From Nansenia antarctica (Eukaryota; Chordata; Actinopteri; Argentiniformes; Microstomatidae), in assembly GCA_963989245.1 (NCBI GenBank), contig OZ022341.1, positions 67,250,157 to 67,314,156 of the forward strand: a stretch of 64,000 bases of DNA, written 5' to 3'. The notes under the pieces are model-generated. The model did not search any database and was not told the origin of the DNA. It saw only the letters and a program-made list of their open reading frames with translations. Positions within the stretch are counted from its first letter, which is position 1. Every line of letters starts with the position of its first letter. This document shows, piece after piece, positions 22,150 through 32,658 of this stretch. The translations under genes were made by a program, and so were the position numbers.

Positions 22150-23560
22150 GCGATTACATCATCAAGGACGCCTTCATAACTTCCCGACTCGACTACTGCA
22201 ACAGCATCCTCTACGGTTTGCCTAATAACATCCTAAACAATTTCCAATACGTCCAGAACTCTGCTGCCCGTTAGGGCTGCAACGATTAGTCGATTAGTCA
22301 CGACTAATCGATTACGGAAATTCGTCGACGTGAAATGTTGTTGTCGACTAATCGCATAAAAAGATATATTTTTAAAAAACGGGATTTTTAAAAAAAAAAA
22401 TATTTATTTTTTATTTTATTTTTTAAACGGGAGCCATGCAAGAATCAGCTGGGTAAGTTTTAGCTAACGTTGTTAGCCAACTGGCTAACGTTATATTGTT
22501 AGGGTCGTAATGTTTATGTTAGCTTTACTGTTACATGTTGGAAAACAACGTCTCATGGACAGGGCTGTACATGCTATGAGCGTTTGTGCTATTAATTTAT
22601 TTGCCCTGTGGCACGCATGTGACAGACAGAGGCGCTTGTATGTAACGTTACGTAGCAGGGGTTTTCCATGTTGAAGCCAGGAGAACGCGAGATGAAATGA
22701 AGTGAGGGGTGGTCGCTATTAAAATACCAGGTAGTCATGGTGGATGATCATGAATGATGCTTGATAAGTGAATGCTATTTCAATTATGTTGAGTCCACCA
22801 GCGAGCTGTCTGTAAGATAAACAGCGCCAAGCGTAGCCTACTAACGTGAGCTGTCTGTAGTCTAGCCAGCAATGCTAGCTAGCCAATCAACTAGCTCTGT
22901 GAGCAGCTGTAGCTTGGCGTAACGTTAGGTTAGATAGCTAGTTAAGCCGGATTTATGCTTCTGCGTCGCCATTTACGCGCAGCGAAAAGCCACACGACTA
23001 ATCGCGACTAACCGAAAAAATAATCGACAGATTAGTCGACTACCAAAATAATCGTTAGTTGCAGCCCTACTGCCCGTCTGCTCACCTCCACTCGCCGCCG
23101 TGACCACATCACCCCTGTCCTCCAAACCTGGACAAATACCAGCCCGGTCAAATACAGGATCCAATTCAAAATCCTACTCACCACTGACAAAGCCATCAAC
23201 AATCTGGCCCCCTCCTACCTTGCCGACCTCGTCCCCCTCCACACCCCCTCCCGTTGCCTCAGGTCTGATGACCAAACCACCCTCAAGACCACCAGGACCC
23301 AGCTCCGGACCTGGGGTGATGGGGCCTTTTCAGCCGCAGCCCCGTCCCTTTGGAACGCCCTCCCCAACCACATCAGACAGGCCAAAACCCTCCCAACATT
23401 TAACTACCTCAATTAGGCCCCTATACTTTCCTATACCTTCTATTTACCTTTTGTTTCTTTTTATTATTACTACTCAATCTTTTCAGTTTGTAAAGTGTCT
23501 TTGAGTGTCTAGAAAAGCGCTATATAAGTCTAATGTATTATTATTATTATTATTATTAAA
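22150..23560 (+). mobile_element. LINE 3' end, split by a hAT MITE
   Basis: The C-terminal part of a LINE RT is read in two pieces: DAFITSRLDYCNSILYGLP before 22271, and after 23078 a segment with RRRDHITPVLQTW, KYRIQFKILLTTDKAINNLA and PSLWNALPNHIRQAK to a stop at about 23415. A 3' UTR with AAAGCGCTATATAAGTC and an ATT-repeat tail (to about 23560) follows. This resembles Rex1/L2-type fish LINEs. The open pieces line up once the 22272-23069 insertion is disregarded. Confidence 0.75.
22272..23069. mobile_element. Non-autonomous hAT element (798 bp)
   Basis: Flanked by a perfect 8-bp target-site duplication CTGCCCGT (22264-22271 and 23070-23077), diagnostic of hAT. Ends are TAGGGCTGCAACGATTAGTC on the left and the inverse of TAGGGCTGCAACTAACGATT on the right. 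Subterminal copies of CGACTAATCG are in both orientations. No transposase frame. Confidence 0.9.
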
Positions 23561-23569
23561 TACAACTTT

Positions 23570-24060
23570 ACACTCCGGATATCATAGCTATTACATACAG
23601 TAGATGCCTCGTTAGACGATAGGCAGTCAGACGCATAGCGGCTACATACAACAGTGGCCAATGAGGCACCTACGTTTCTGTATCTGTAGGATACTACACC
23701 GCAGAGTTTGACGTTTCAGTTTTTGCAGCGCGCAACTGCCAGATCAATATTTTGTCCCACCCCTAGTTCACATGCCCGGGAATTGTCTGCAGACAGTGCA
23801 GTACATAGCTGGTATTGTGGTATCGTTCTCCACCCATGGATATGTTTCTGCGTCTATTATCTTTTTCATAATCTAATTTAGCTAACTTTGGCTGCGAGCC
23901 TTCCACCATGTTTCGAATGAACAAACTAAAAGCTACGTCTAATGACGTCATTCCCAACAGGCAGAGAGGTTCAGCCAAGGCAGAGAGCGGAAGCCCGCAA
24001 CTGATAGGAGAAATCGAGATTCGAAAAAAACAAAACAGCGTACCGCTATTTTCTTTTACT
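23570..24060. other. Right interior of the hAT-like element
   Basis: No gene; contains the subterminal region leading to the right terminal repeat. Confidence 0.4.
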
Positions 24061-24109
24061 TGCCCTGGGCAATAGGGCAACCGTTAATGTCGAACGCTGC
24101 AGTACCATT

Positions 24110-24700
24110 CCTCGTTCCATTCCATTCTATACAATGCTGAATATGCGTATGTCCCTGCCCTCTAGGAATGGACCTCTGCTCTGAAGATTAAGCCACATGG
24201 GATAGTATGATATATTGGCATTTTAATGAAGTGTGTTCAATTACATTTCAGGAATGAGCCTCTTGCCACAACAATGTTGCCCAGACTGACTTCAGAAAAC
24301 CTAATGTAAGTTGAATATTCTCAAAAGTCATGCCCTGAATTAAACTATTGTCTATGATAGCTGCACTGGATTTTGTCTGTTTTATGCCTGTGCAGTAACA
24401 TTAATTACACATGTAAAGCGTTTTTATTGAGTTGTTACACCACCCTTTTCAAGCGGAGCATCCGTTGGTTGTTTGCTGCGGGAGCGACTTCGAATGCGCG
24501 TTCTCACCGCTCCAAACGAAGCAGAGCAAAGCAAATTTTATCCTAAACTCCGTTTCAAGTGAAGCAAATGTTCTAGTGAGAACACACCCATAATATCGGA
24601 ATGTGCCTCTTGTTGTTAAGAGAACAGATGCCAAACTGCCTACATGTTTGCTGTAATTATATGACTTGGCAGTAGGCAATAATCACCTAATGCTCATCTC
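24110..24700. other. Non-coding
   Basis: Contains the right arm of the split MITE up to about 24140; nothing else recognised. Confidence 0.4.
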
Positions 24701-24711
24701 ATTCACAGTCT

Positions 24712-24815
24712 TGTATTCGGTGAACATTCGGCCCTTTCACACATTCGGCCGAACACCAAATGTGCTATTTTTGGCCGAATAACTTTGGCTGCCGAACATT
24801 CGGTGCATCCCTACA
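24712..24815. mobile_element. One end of a hAT-type MITE
   Basis: The right end reads, in reverse complement, TAGGGATGCACCGAATGTTC, followed by several inverted copies of CGGCCGAA and CATTCGGC. This is the typical terminus of a widespread vertebrate hAT MITE family. The opposite terminus is not found. Confidence 0.5.
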
Positions 24816-24819
24816 TTCC

Positions 24820-25300
24820 TTAGATATTGCACAGTAAGGGAGCTGAGTGGTTGTTATTCCACAAGTGTAATAGAGACTGTTCATAAACTGTAACAGCATC
24901 ACTATCTGATTACAATAGGCTATCTCTAATTACTTTGTACTTATAAAGAAATACTAAATTACTGAGTAGCAACATGAGGAGAAAAACTTCACTCACCTTC
25001 TGGGTTTTGTGATTTAATTTGGGTGTTGGATGTGCACAGGGTACTGAAGATTAAAAGCAAATGTATGGTTTTATTTCAATTATGAATGGGTTAGGGTTTG
25101 TCATTTAAGCTAATGTAACATAACTCTATTCTAAAAGGTAGCCTATAAATGTAACACCTCCCCTTTGGTTTACACCATGAACATGTACATTTTAATGTAG
25201 CTTATAAGCTGTTGCTAAGAAACAGACCACAGGTGACTTTTTATTTATTAGTGTGCTTGCAGGATTGTACCTGTCTAGTTAGCAGTGTTTCCTCCAGGAT
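24820..25300. other. Non-coding
   Basis: AT-rich, no recognisable element. Confidence 0.4.
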
Positions 25301-25309
25301 TGTTCACAT

Positions 25310-25935
25310 TAGTGGCGGAGCGGTCATTTTTCGCGTGCGGAGCGAACAAAGACGTAATTTCACCAAAAACTAGAGGGTGGCAACAATTATAATTTCTTAA
25401 ATAGCGGTTAAGTCATTAAAGCCGAGCAGGTGATTTTATATAGAAGGTGATCAAATACCAATATATCCTACAGCTGCAGCGGAACATGCGGAACGCGCAT
25501 GACACACACACACACAGAAAGATCAATACGAAGTAGGCCTACATGAGTACACGCACAAAACCGGCTAACGTTACTCATTAACTGTTTAGTAAAATCACAG
25601 TGTGACAGTCAGATGGAGCATTCGGTAAACAACAACAGCAAGGTAATGCTATCAGTTGAGTTAAAGAAAACCAACTCTTACCTTTGAGGACACCAACATG
25701 AGCTCTGTTTACCCGTACCTCCGCCGTTCTGTTCGTGGTGATTTTAGAGGCAATAGATTATTTTTGCCTCGCGCATATTGCTATAAATAGTTCGAAGCTA
25801 GGTGCTTGCACGTTAGGTGCGAGAATGCTCCGTTAACCCATTTGCGGGAACATTATTTGTTTCACAAAATAGGCTGATTTAATTTACCATAAACATCAGA
25901 GACTACATTACGAATGTTCATTTAAAATACTCTAT
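25310..25935 (-). mobile_element. Diverged inverted copy of the hAT element at 26.3-27.6 kb
   Basis: About 25640-25935 is the reverse complement of about 26775-27020, with shared phrases such as GCACCTAACGTGCAAGCACCT and GGTAAGAGTTGGTTTTC. Toward 25310 the phrase GTGGCGGAGCGG recalls the CAGTGGCGGCTGG terminus. It is probably an older, decayed relative in the opposite orientation. Confidence 0.55.
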
Positions 25936-26328
25936 ACTGAGCACTGGTATAAGAACATGAACCAGAGAACAGCAGTAAATGCAATAACCCACAGTCGTCG
26001 CTGATGTTGCATTTTCGATTAGGATACGTATGGGATTAAAGGGACCGGCGACGGGCGAAGAGAGAGAGAGAGGAAATCCAAATGTCCCGCTAAATTCGGA
26101 CCAATCACAAAACTGTTTAAAACAGGCTGTTTGTAAGCTGCAGCTCATCCAAACAAAACGAAGAAGTTTGAACACATTACACCAATCCTGAGATCTCTAC
26201 ACTGGCTACCAGTCTCTCAGATGATTGAATTCAAAGTACTCCTAAATTGTATACAAATCACAAAATGGTCTTGGACCAAAATACGTATCAGATGTCCTCC
26301 CACCCTATATTCCAGCAAGGCCCCTAAG

Positions 26329-27591
26329 CAGTGGCGGCTGGCCGATAGAGGGCGCTGGGGCGCCGCCCCCACCTTCACTTCCTGGTTGCGATTTGTAAAA
26401 GTTTTTTTTTTAAATAAACATTGTTTATTCACAAAATGCGGCTGATATTCTGTCGGCGCCTATCAGCATTCATTAAAAATCCTCCAATACAATAAACATT
26501 TTTATCTGTGTGTGTGTGTGTGTGTGTGTGTAAAACTCACTGTTAAAATACATAGGGAGAGAACGCGGGGCGCCGTGTCAATGCAAGTCTATGCCAGGAC
26601 GAATACTTTTGGCTTACACGTGAGCTGTAGCAGCGCTCCAATTGGCTGTCTCTATTTCTTGGCCAGGGCGCACAAATGTGCGCCCTGGCCAAGAAATCTC
26701 CGGTTGTATTGCAGACAATGCATTATGCTGAGGACTCCCGACTTCCGGTTTTCCGGACTTCGGGCTTCCGGAGTATTTTAAATGAAGATTCGTAATGTCT
26801 GTCTCTGATGTTCATGGTCAATTAAATCAGCCTATTTTGTGCAACTAATAATGTTCCCGCTAATGGGTTAACCAAGCAGCCTTGCACCTAACGTGCAAGC
26901 ACCTATCTTCGAATTATTCATAGCAATATGCGCGGGGCAAGGCGGAGGTACGGGTAAACACTGCTCATGTTCTGTCATCAAAGGTAAGAGTTGGTTTTCT
27001 TTAACTCAGCTGATGCATTGTTGTGTTTCTGACATGGTCTGGTTGTGTTTCTGACATGGTCTGGTTGTGTTTCTGACATGGTCTGGTTGTGATACATCAT
27101 TGAATGTGTTGACCTGCTGTGATGTGTTGACCACCATCACTCTCCATCATCATCCATCATGTGTCTATGAAATAGATAGTTACTGTACTACTGACTGCAG
27201 CATTCATCTCTGCTCATTGATGTAGCCATGTCACACAGACACATAGTACACATATTCATCTGCTACCTTTATTAACCTGAGTGTAGCTGTGAGGCCTGTA
27301 CTAGCCTTGTTGACTAGACTTCCTCCTTGTCTGACACTGGGTATTGGACCGTACCGACGTCCATAGACCGGTCACTCTTCCACCTCAGTGTCTGTAGTTG
27401 ACAGGGTAACTTCTCCATGGCCCACACGGTCATTTTAAGGGTGAAAGTTGAAATTATACAGTGGTTGTAATGCCAGTGCGTGTTTTATGCGCGTGCACGC
27501 GAAAAAATTCGCGCGCGCTGCGCGAGCGAAAGAAGACCCCCCCGCCACACTGCTGTGCCCCACCCAAAATTTTGGGCACCAGCCGCCACTG
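26329..27591. mobile_element. Non-autonomous hAT element (1,263 bp)
   Basis: A perfect 8-bp target duplication CCCCTAAG (26321-26328 and 27592-27599) and 13-bp terminal inverted repeats CAGTGGCGGCTGG. Coding capacity is absent. Internal features are a (GT)n run at about 26505-26531, a perfect 21-bp hairpin at 26654-26697, and three tandem copies of TGTGTTTCTGACATGGTCTGG near 27020-27090. Confidence 0.92.
26654..26697. repeat. Perfect 21-bp stem, 2-nt loop hairpin
   Basis: 26654-26674 and 26677-26697 are exact reverse complements around AA; the stem includes GGCCAGGGCGCACA. It lies inside the hAT element. Confidence 0.92.
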
Positions 27592-27838
27592 CCCCTAAGG
27601 TCAGCTGTCACTAATCAGCTAATCATTCCAAGAGTGAAAACAAAACACGGTGCAGCAGCTTTCAGTCATGCTGCCGCATGCTCCTGGAACAAACTCCCTG
27701 AAGAAATCAAACAGGCCCAAACCCTAGAAATATTTAAATCTAAGCTAAAAACCTACATGTTTTGCAACAGTTATGATTAAACACTAACACTTCCATTCAT
27801 GTCGTTTTATTCATTTCCATTATTTTATTCATTATCTT

Positions 27839-30800
27839 ATTAAACAGGAAACAAGGGGAAAGAAAATGTCGAAACAGCAAGTCTACCAAAAAAGACAATC
27901 TGGAATTTGCACAAGAGGAGTATCAGAGACCCATGTCAGTGTGCCTGTGATGGAATCTGAAAACAGACACTTTATCACAAAGACGCCAAAAACGATGGTC
28001 CCAGCTGTTGAATTAAAATCAGAGATGCCCGGGATCGGAAGTGAATTGTCTGTCCGTTGCTCTCACATCATCTCCCCCTCAGATTTTTGGTGCCAGCTGC
28101 AAAGCAAGAGTCCCAACTTGGACAAACTGATGGATGAGATGCAGCGGTATTATCAAACACACACAGTCCCTGTGCACCCAGGGGTTACCTATTGTGTGGC
28201 CAAGGCAGCAGATGATGGCAGGTGGTACCGGGCCTGCATTATAGGGGTACAGAAAGACTACCTTCAAGTGATCTCTGTGGACTATGGTATGATTGTGAAA
28301 GAAAGCATACACAATCTTCAAGCGATACTGCCAGAGTACCTTGAACTGGAAGGCCAAGCGTTCAGATGTAGTCTCTATGACTTGAGACCTGTTGAGAGCA
28401 GCCATGGTGAGTGGAGTCCAGAGGCGTGTGATCTACTGAAGGAGTATGTTCTGGACCAGTCCTTTAACCTGACATGCAGCGTTAAGTGTCACTTGCATGT
28501 GAAATACAAAGGCAGATTCAATGTGGTTGATCTGCACACCGCTCACGACAGTGCAGCCAAGAAGCTTTTGGAAAAAGGCCTTGCAAGAGAAATGGGAAGC
28601 CCTGGGCAGCTCCTGCTGTGTGACTGCATGGATTCCTTTGTCTATGATTCTTTTGACTTGAGGAGTGGCAGTGATGAGGTGGTGTATGTCACACACGTGT
28701 GCAGCCCATGGGAGATGTATTGCCAGCTAGACAGAAACAGTGAAATCATTGAGCAACTGATGGAGAAAGTTACAACGGAAAGTGAGGAAATACTGCGTGC
28801 CAACACTGCAGCTCTTGTGGGGAAACTTTGCCTGGCAAAATACTATGATGGAAAATGGTATAGGGGCATGGCTCGCCGTGTTCATTCACCCCATCATCTC
28901 TGTGTGTTTTTTGTGGATTATGGAAACATGTACGTTGTTGAAAAAAGCCATGTTGTGTCTATTCCAAGTGAATCGTCAGATTTGCTGTTCACCCCCATGC
29001 AGGCCTTGAGATGTGGCCTCTCACAAATCTCAAAAGAGGAAGACTTGGCAGAGGTTAACAAGTGGCTGGAGATGTCTGTTCTCAACAAGCCGCTCCGAGC
29101 TGTAGTCGTCGGAAAGAATGAGGATGGGACTGTTGCTTTTGATTTATTCAATGGAAACGTTAACATAAATGAGAAAATCAAGCAGTTAATTGCGAGTCAA
29201 CAACCGAAGAAGAACATCAGCCATGATACCGAAACAATCAAAACCAAAAAAGATCAAAATATGCAGTATGGAGAATGCAGAATCAGACACAAAAGAAGAC
29301 ACTCAAGTATCCCTGCTTCACAGAAGGAATTTCATAGAGAGAGTAAGGGAGAACTGGTCAAATCTGAAGGAAACACAGACAGAAAAATAGATCAGAGATG
29401 CGCAGAACATGACATAGACAATTCCTCCAAACGGCCTCCAGGATCCATTAAACTGCCACAACTTGAAAACCTCCCTGTCACTTCAAGATCAGCAGGATTC
29501 AGAGGTCTGGGGTTTGTTTCACACATTGACACAGTCAACAGATTTTTTATCCAAATGCAAGCTGATGAACAAACCATATTGGACATTAGGGAAGACCTCA
29601 ACTCAGAGCTGTTTAAAGACACCAAGGAAAACAACACATCCGTGCAACGGAGGATCAATGACCTTGTAGCAGCTGAATGTGAAGATGATGGTGCGCTCTA
29701 CCGTGCAGTTGTGAGAGACACTGCCTCTAGTGGCCAGTTCAGAGTAGAGTTTGTTGACTATGGAAATACAGCAGTTGTGGGGAAGGATAAAACGTACTTT
29801 CTGACAAATAAACATTTGTCCCAGCCTAGACTAAGCATACCATGCACACTGCTAAAGACTGACTCTTTTGAAAGTGACGCATATTTCATTGAGGCTGTAA
29901 TGGGAAAACCTCTCATGGTTGAATTTTGCACTTGTTTTGGGTCTCGGTGGGAGGTTCTCATTGAAATCCAGGATGCCTACCCAACCCAAGCTGACAATAG
30001 CAATGCCGTGACTGAAAATGAGGAGGCCCTGACTTGGTCTGAAAGTCCTTCTGACCCTGATATCAAACAGCTAGCGTGTCAGTTCAGTTCTTTAGCGGTC
30101 ACAGAGGAAAAGAGACAGTCAGATACTGACTCTGGGAGGGTGATAATCATTAGTGCTCAAGATGAAAAGCTCTCATCTGAAGTGTCCAAAGGGAAAGATC
30201 GATATGTTGTCGATATGAAGGAAACTCCAAATGCAGAGAGCATTTCAGAGCTCTTGATCAAGGCACATCAAGCAGATTACTGGAAATTCACTCCCTCCAA
30301 GGCGGTCATTAAACAGGAAACAAGGGGAAAGAAAATGGCGAAACAGCAAGTCTACCAAAAAAGACAATCTGGAATTTGCACAAGAGGAGTATCAGAGACC
30401 CATGTCAGTGTGCCTGTGATGGAATCTGAAAACAGACACTTTATCACAAAGACGCCAAAAACGATGGTCCCAGCTGTTGAATTAAAATCACAGATACCCG
30501 GGATCGGAAGTGAACTGTCTGTCCGTTGCTCTCACATCATCTCCCCCTCAGATTTTTGGTGCCAGCTGCAAAGCAAGAGTCCCAACTTGGACAAACTGAT
30601 GGACGAGATGCAGCGGTATTATCAAACACACACAGTCCCTGTGCACCCAGGGGTTCCCTATTGTGTGGCCAAGGCAGCAGATGATGGCAGGTGGTACCGG
30701 GCCTGCATTATAGGGGTACAGAAAGACTACCTTCAAGTGATCTTTGTGGACTATGGTATGATTGTGAAAGAAAGCATACACAATCTTCAAGCGATACTGC

Positions 30801-32658
30801 CAGAGTACCTTGAACTGGAAGGCCAAGCGTTCAAATGTAGTCTCTATGACTTGAGACCTGTTGAGAGCAGCCATGGTGGGTGGAGTCCAGAGGCGTGTGA
30901 TCTACTGAAGGAGTATGTTCTGGACCAGTCCTTTAACCTGACATGCAGCGTTAAGTGTCACTTGCATGTGAAATACAAAGGCAGATTCAATGTGGTTGAT
31001 CTGCACACCGCTCACGACAGTGCAGCCAAGAAGCTTTTGGAAAAAGGCCTTGCAAGAGAAATGGGAAGCCCTGGGCAGCTCCTGCTGTGTGACTGCATGG
31101 ACTCCTTTGTCTATGATTCTTTTGACTTGAGGAGTGGCAGTGATGAGGTGGTGTATGTCACACACGTGTGCAGCCCATGGGAGATGTATTGCCAGCTAGA
31201 CAGAAACAGTGAAATCATTGAGGAACTGATGGAGAAAGTTACAACGGAAAGTGAGGAAATACTGCGTGCCAACACTGCAGCTCTTGTGGGGAAACTTTGC
31301 CTGGCAAAATACTATGATGGAAAATGGTATAGGGGCATGGCTCGCCGTGTTCATTCACCCCATCATCTCTGTGTGTTTTTTGTGGATTATGGAAACATGT
31401 ACGTTGTTGAAAAAAGCAATGTTGTGTCTATTCCAAGTGAATCGTCAGATTTGCTGTTCACCCCCATGCAGGCCTTGAGATGTAGCCTCTCACAAATCTC
31501 AAAAGAGGAAGACTTTGCAGAGGTTAACAAGTGGCTGGAGATGTCTGTTCTCAACAAGCCGCTCCGAGCTGTAGTCGTCGGAAAGAATGAGGATGGGACT
31601 GTTGCTTTTGATTTATTCAATGGAAACGTTAACATAAATGAGAAAATCAAGCAGTTAATTGCGAATCAACAACCGAAGAAGAACATCAGCCATGATACCG
31701 AAACAATCAAAACCGAAAAAGATCAAAATATGCAGTATGGAGAATGCAGAATCAGACACAAAAGAAGACACTCAAGTATCCCTGCTTCACAGAAGGAATG
31801 TCATAGAGAGAGTAAGGGAGAACTGGTCAAATCTGAAGGAAACACAGACAGAAAAATAGATCAGAGATGCGCAGAACATGACATAGACAATTCCTCCAAA
31901 CGGCCTCCAGGATCCATTAAACTGCCACAACTTGAAAACCTCCCTGTCACTTCAAGATCAGCAGGATTCAGAGGTCTGGGGTTTGTTTCACACATTGACA
32001 CAGTCAACAGATTCTTTATCCAAATGCAAGCTGATGAACAAACCATATTGGACATGAGGGAAGACCTCAACTCAGAGCTGTTTAAAGACACCAAGGAAAA
32101 CAACACATCCGTGCAACGGAGGATCAATGACCTTGTAGCAGCTGAATGTGAAGATGATGGTGCGCTCTACCGTGCAGTTGTGAGAGACACTGCCTCTAGT
32201 GGCCAGTTCAGAGTAGAGTTTGTTGACTATGGAAATACAGCAGTTGTGGGGAAGGATAAAACGTACTTTCTGACAAATAAACATTTGTCCCAGCCTAGAC
32301 TAAGCATACCATGCACACTGCTAAAGACTGACTCTTTTGAAAGTGACGCATATTTCATTGAGGCTGTAATGGGAAAACCTCTCATGGTTGAATTTTGCAC
32401 TTGTTTTGGGTCTCGGTGGGAGGTTCTCATTGAAATCCAGGATGCCTACCCAACCCAAGCTGACAATAGCAATGCCGTGACTGAAAATGAGGAGGCCCTG
32501 ACTTGGTCTGAAAGTCCTTCTGACCCTGATATCAAACAGCTAGCGTGTCAGTTCAGTTCTTTAGCGGTCACAGAGGAAAAGAGACAGTCAGATACTGACT
32601 CTGGGAGGGTGATAATCATTAGTGCTCAAGATGAAAAGCTCTCATCTGAAGTGTCCAA
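27839..32658 (+). repeat. In-frame 2,469-bp tandem duplication inside the Tudor gene
   Basis: The sequence from 27839 repeats from 30308 at a constant offset of 2,469 bp (823 codons), with very few differences. I count about 14 amino-acid changes over about 780 codons. The copies meet at about 30189, where copy 1 passes from SSEVSK into GKDRYVVDMKE, the tail of an upstream Tudor domain. Copy 2 departs after the same SSEVSK at about 32658. Copy 1 lacks the GKDRYVVDM part because its 5' end is cut at 27839. Confidence 0.93.

Larger units (their letters stand above)
20152..24099. mobile_element. hAT-like element carrying nested insertions
   Basis: Terminal repeats pair CAGGGTTCGACGTTAAGGTTG (left, first 20 of which are alignable) with CAGCGTTCGACATTAACGG (right, reverse complement), with a few differences. 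Subterminal CTTGCCC motifs follow on both sides. The CAG start and GTTCGAC motif fit fish hAT elements. The flanks share only CAGTA, so the 8-bp duplication has decayed or the ends are off by a few bases. No transposase frame survives. Inside are a TIR element (20847-21709) and a LINE 3' end (22150-23560) itself interrupted by another hAT (22272-23069). Confidence 0.6.
26165..27838 (+). mobile_element. LINE 3' end split by a hAT element, next to the Tudor gene
   Basis: A LINE RT C-terminus is read as ILRSLHWLPVSQMIEFKVLL before 26328, then resumes after 27599 with SAVTNQLIIPRVKTKHGAAA, CSWNKLPEEIKQAQ and FKSKLKTYMF to a stop at 27778-27780. About 58 bp later, at 27839, the sequence switches directly into the Tudor gene. 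The HWLPV and LWN/SWNxLP motifs are typical of L2/CR1-like LINE C-termini. Confidence 0.75.
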
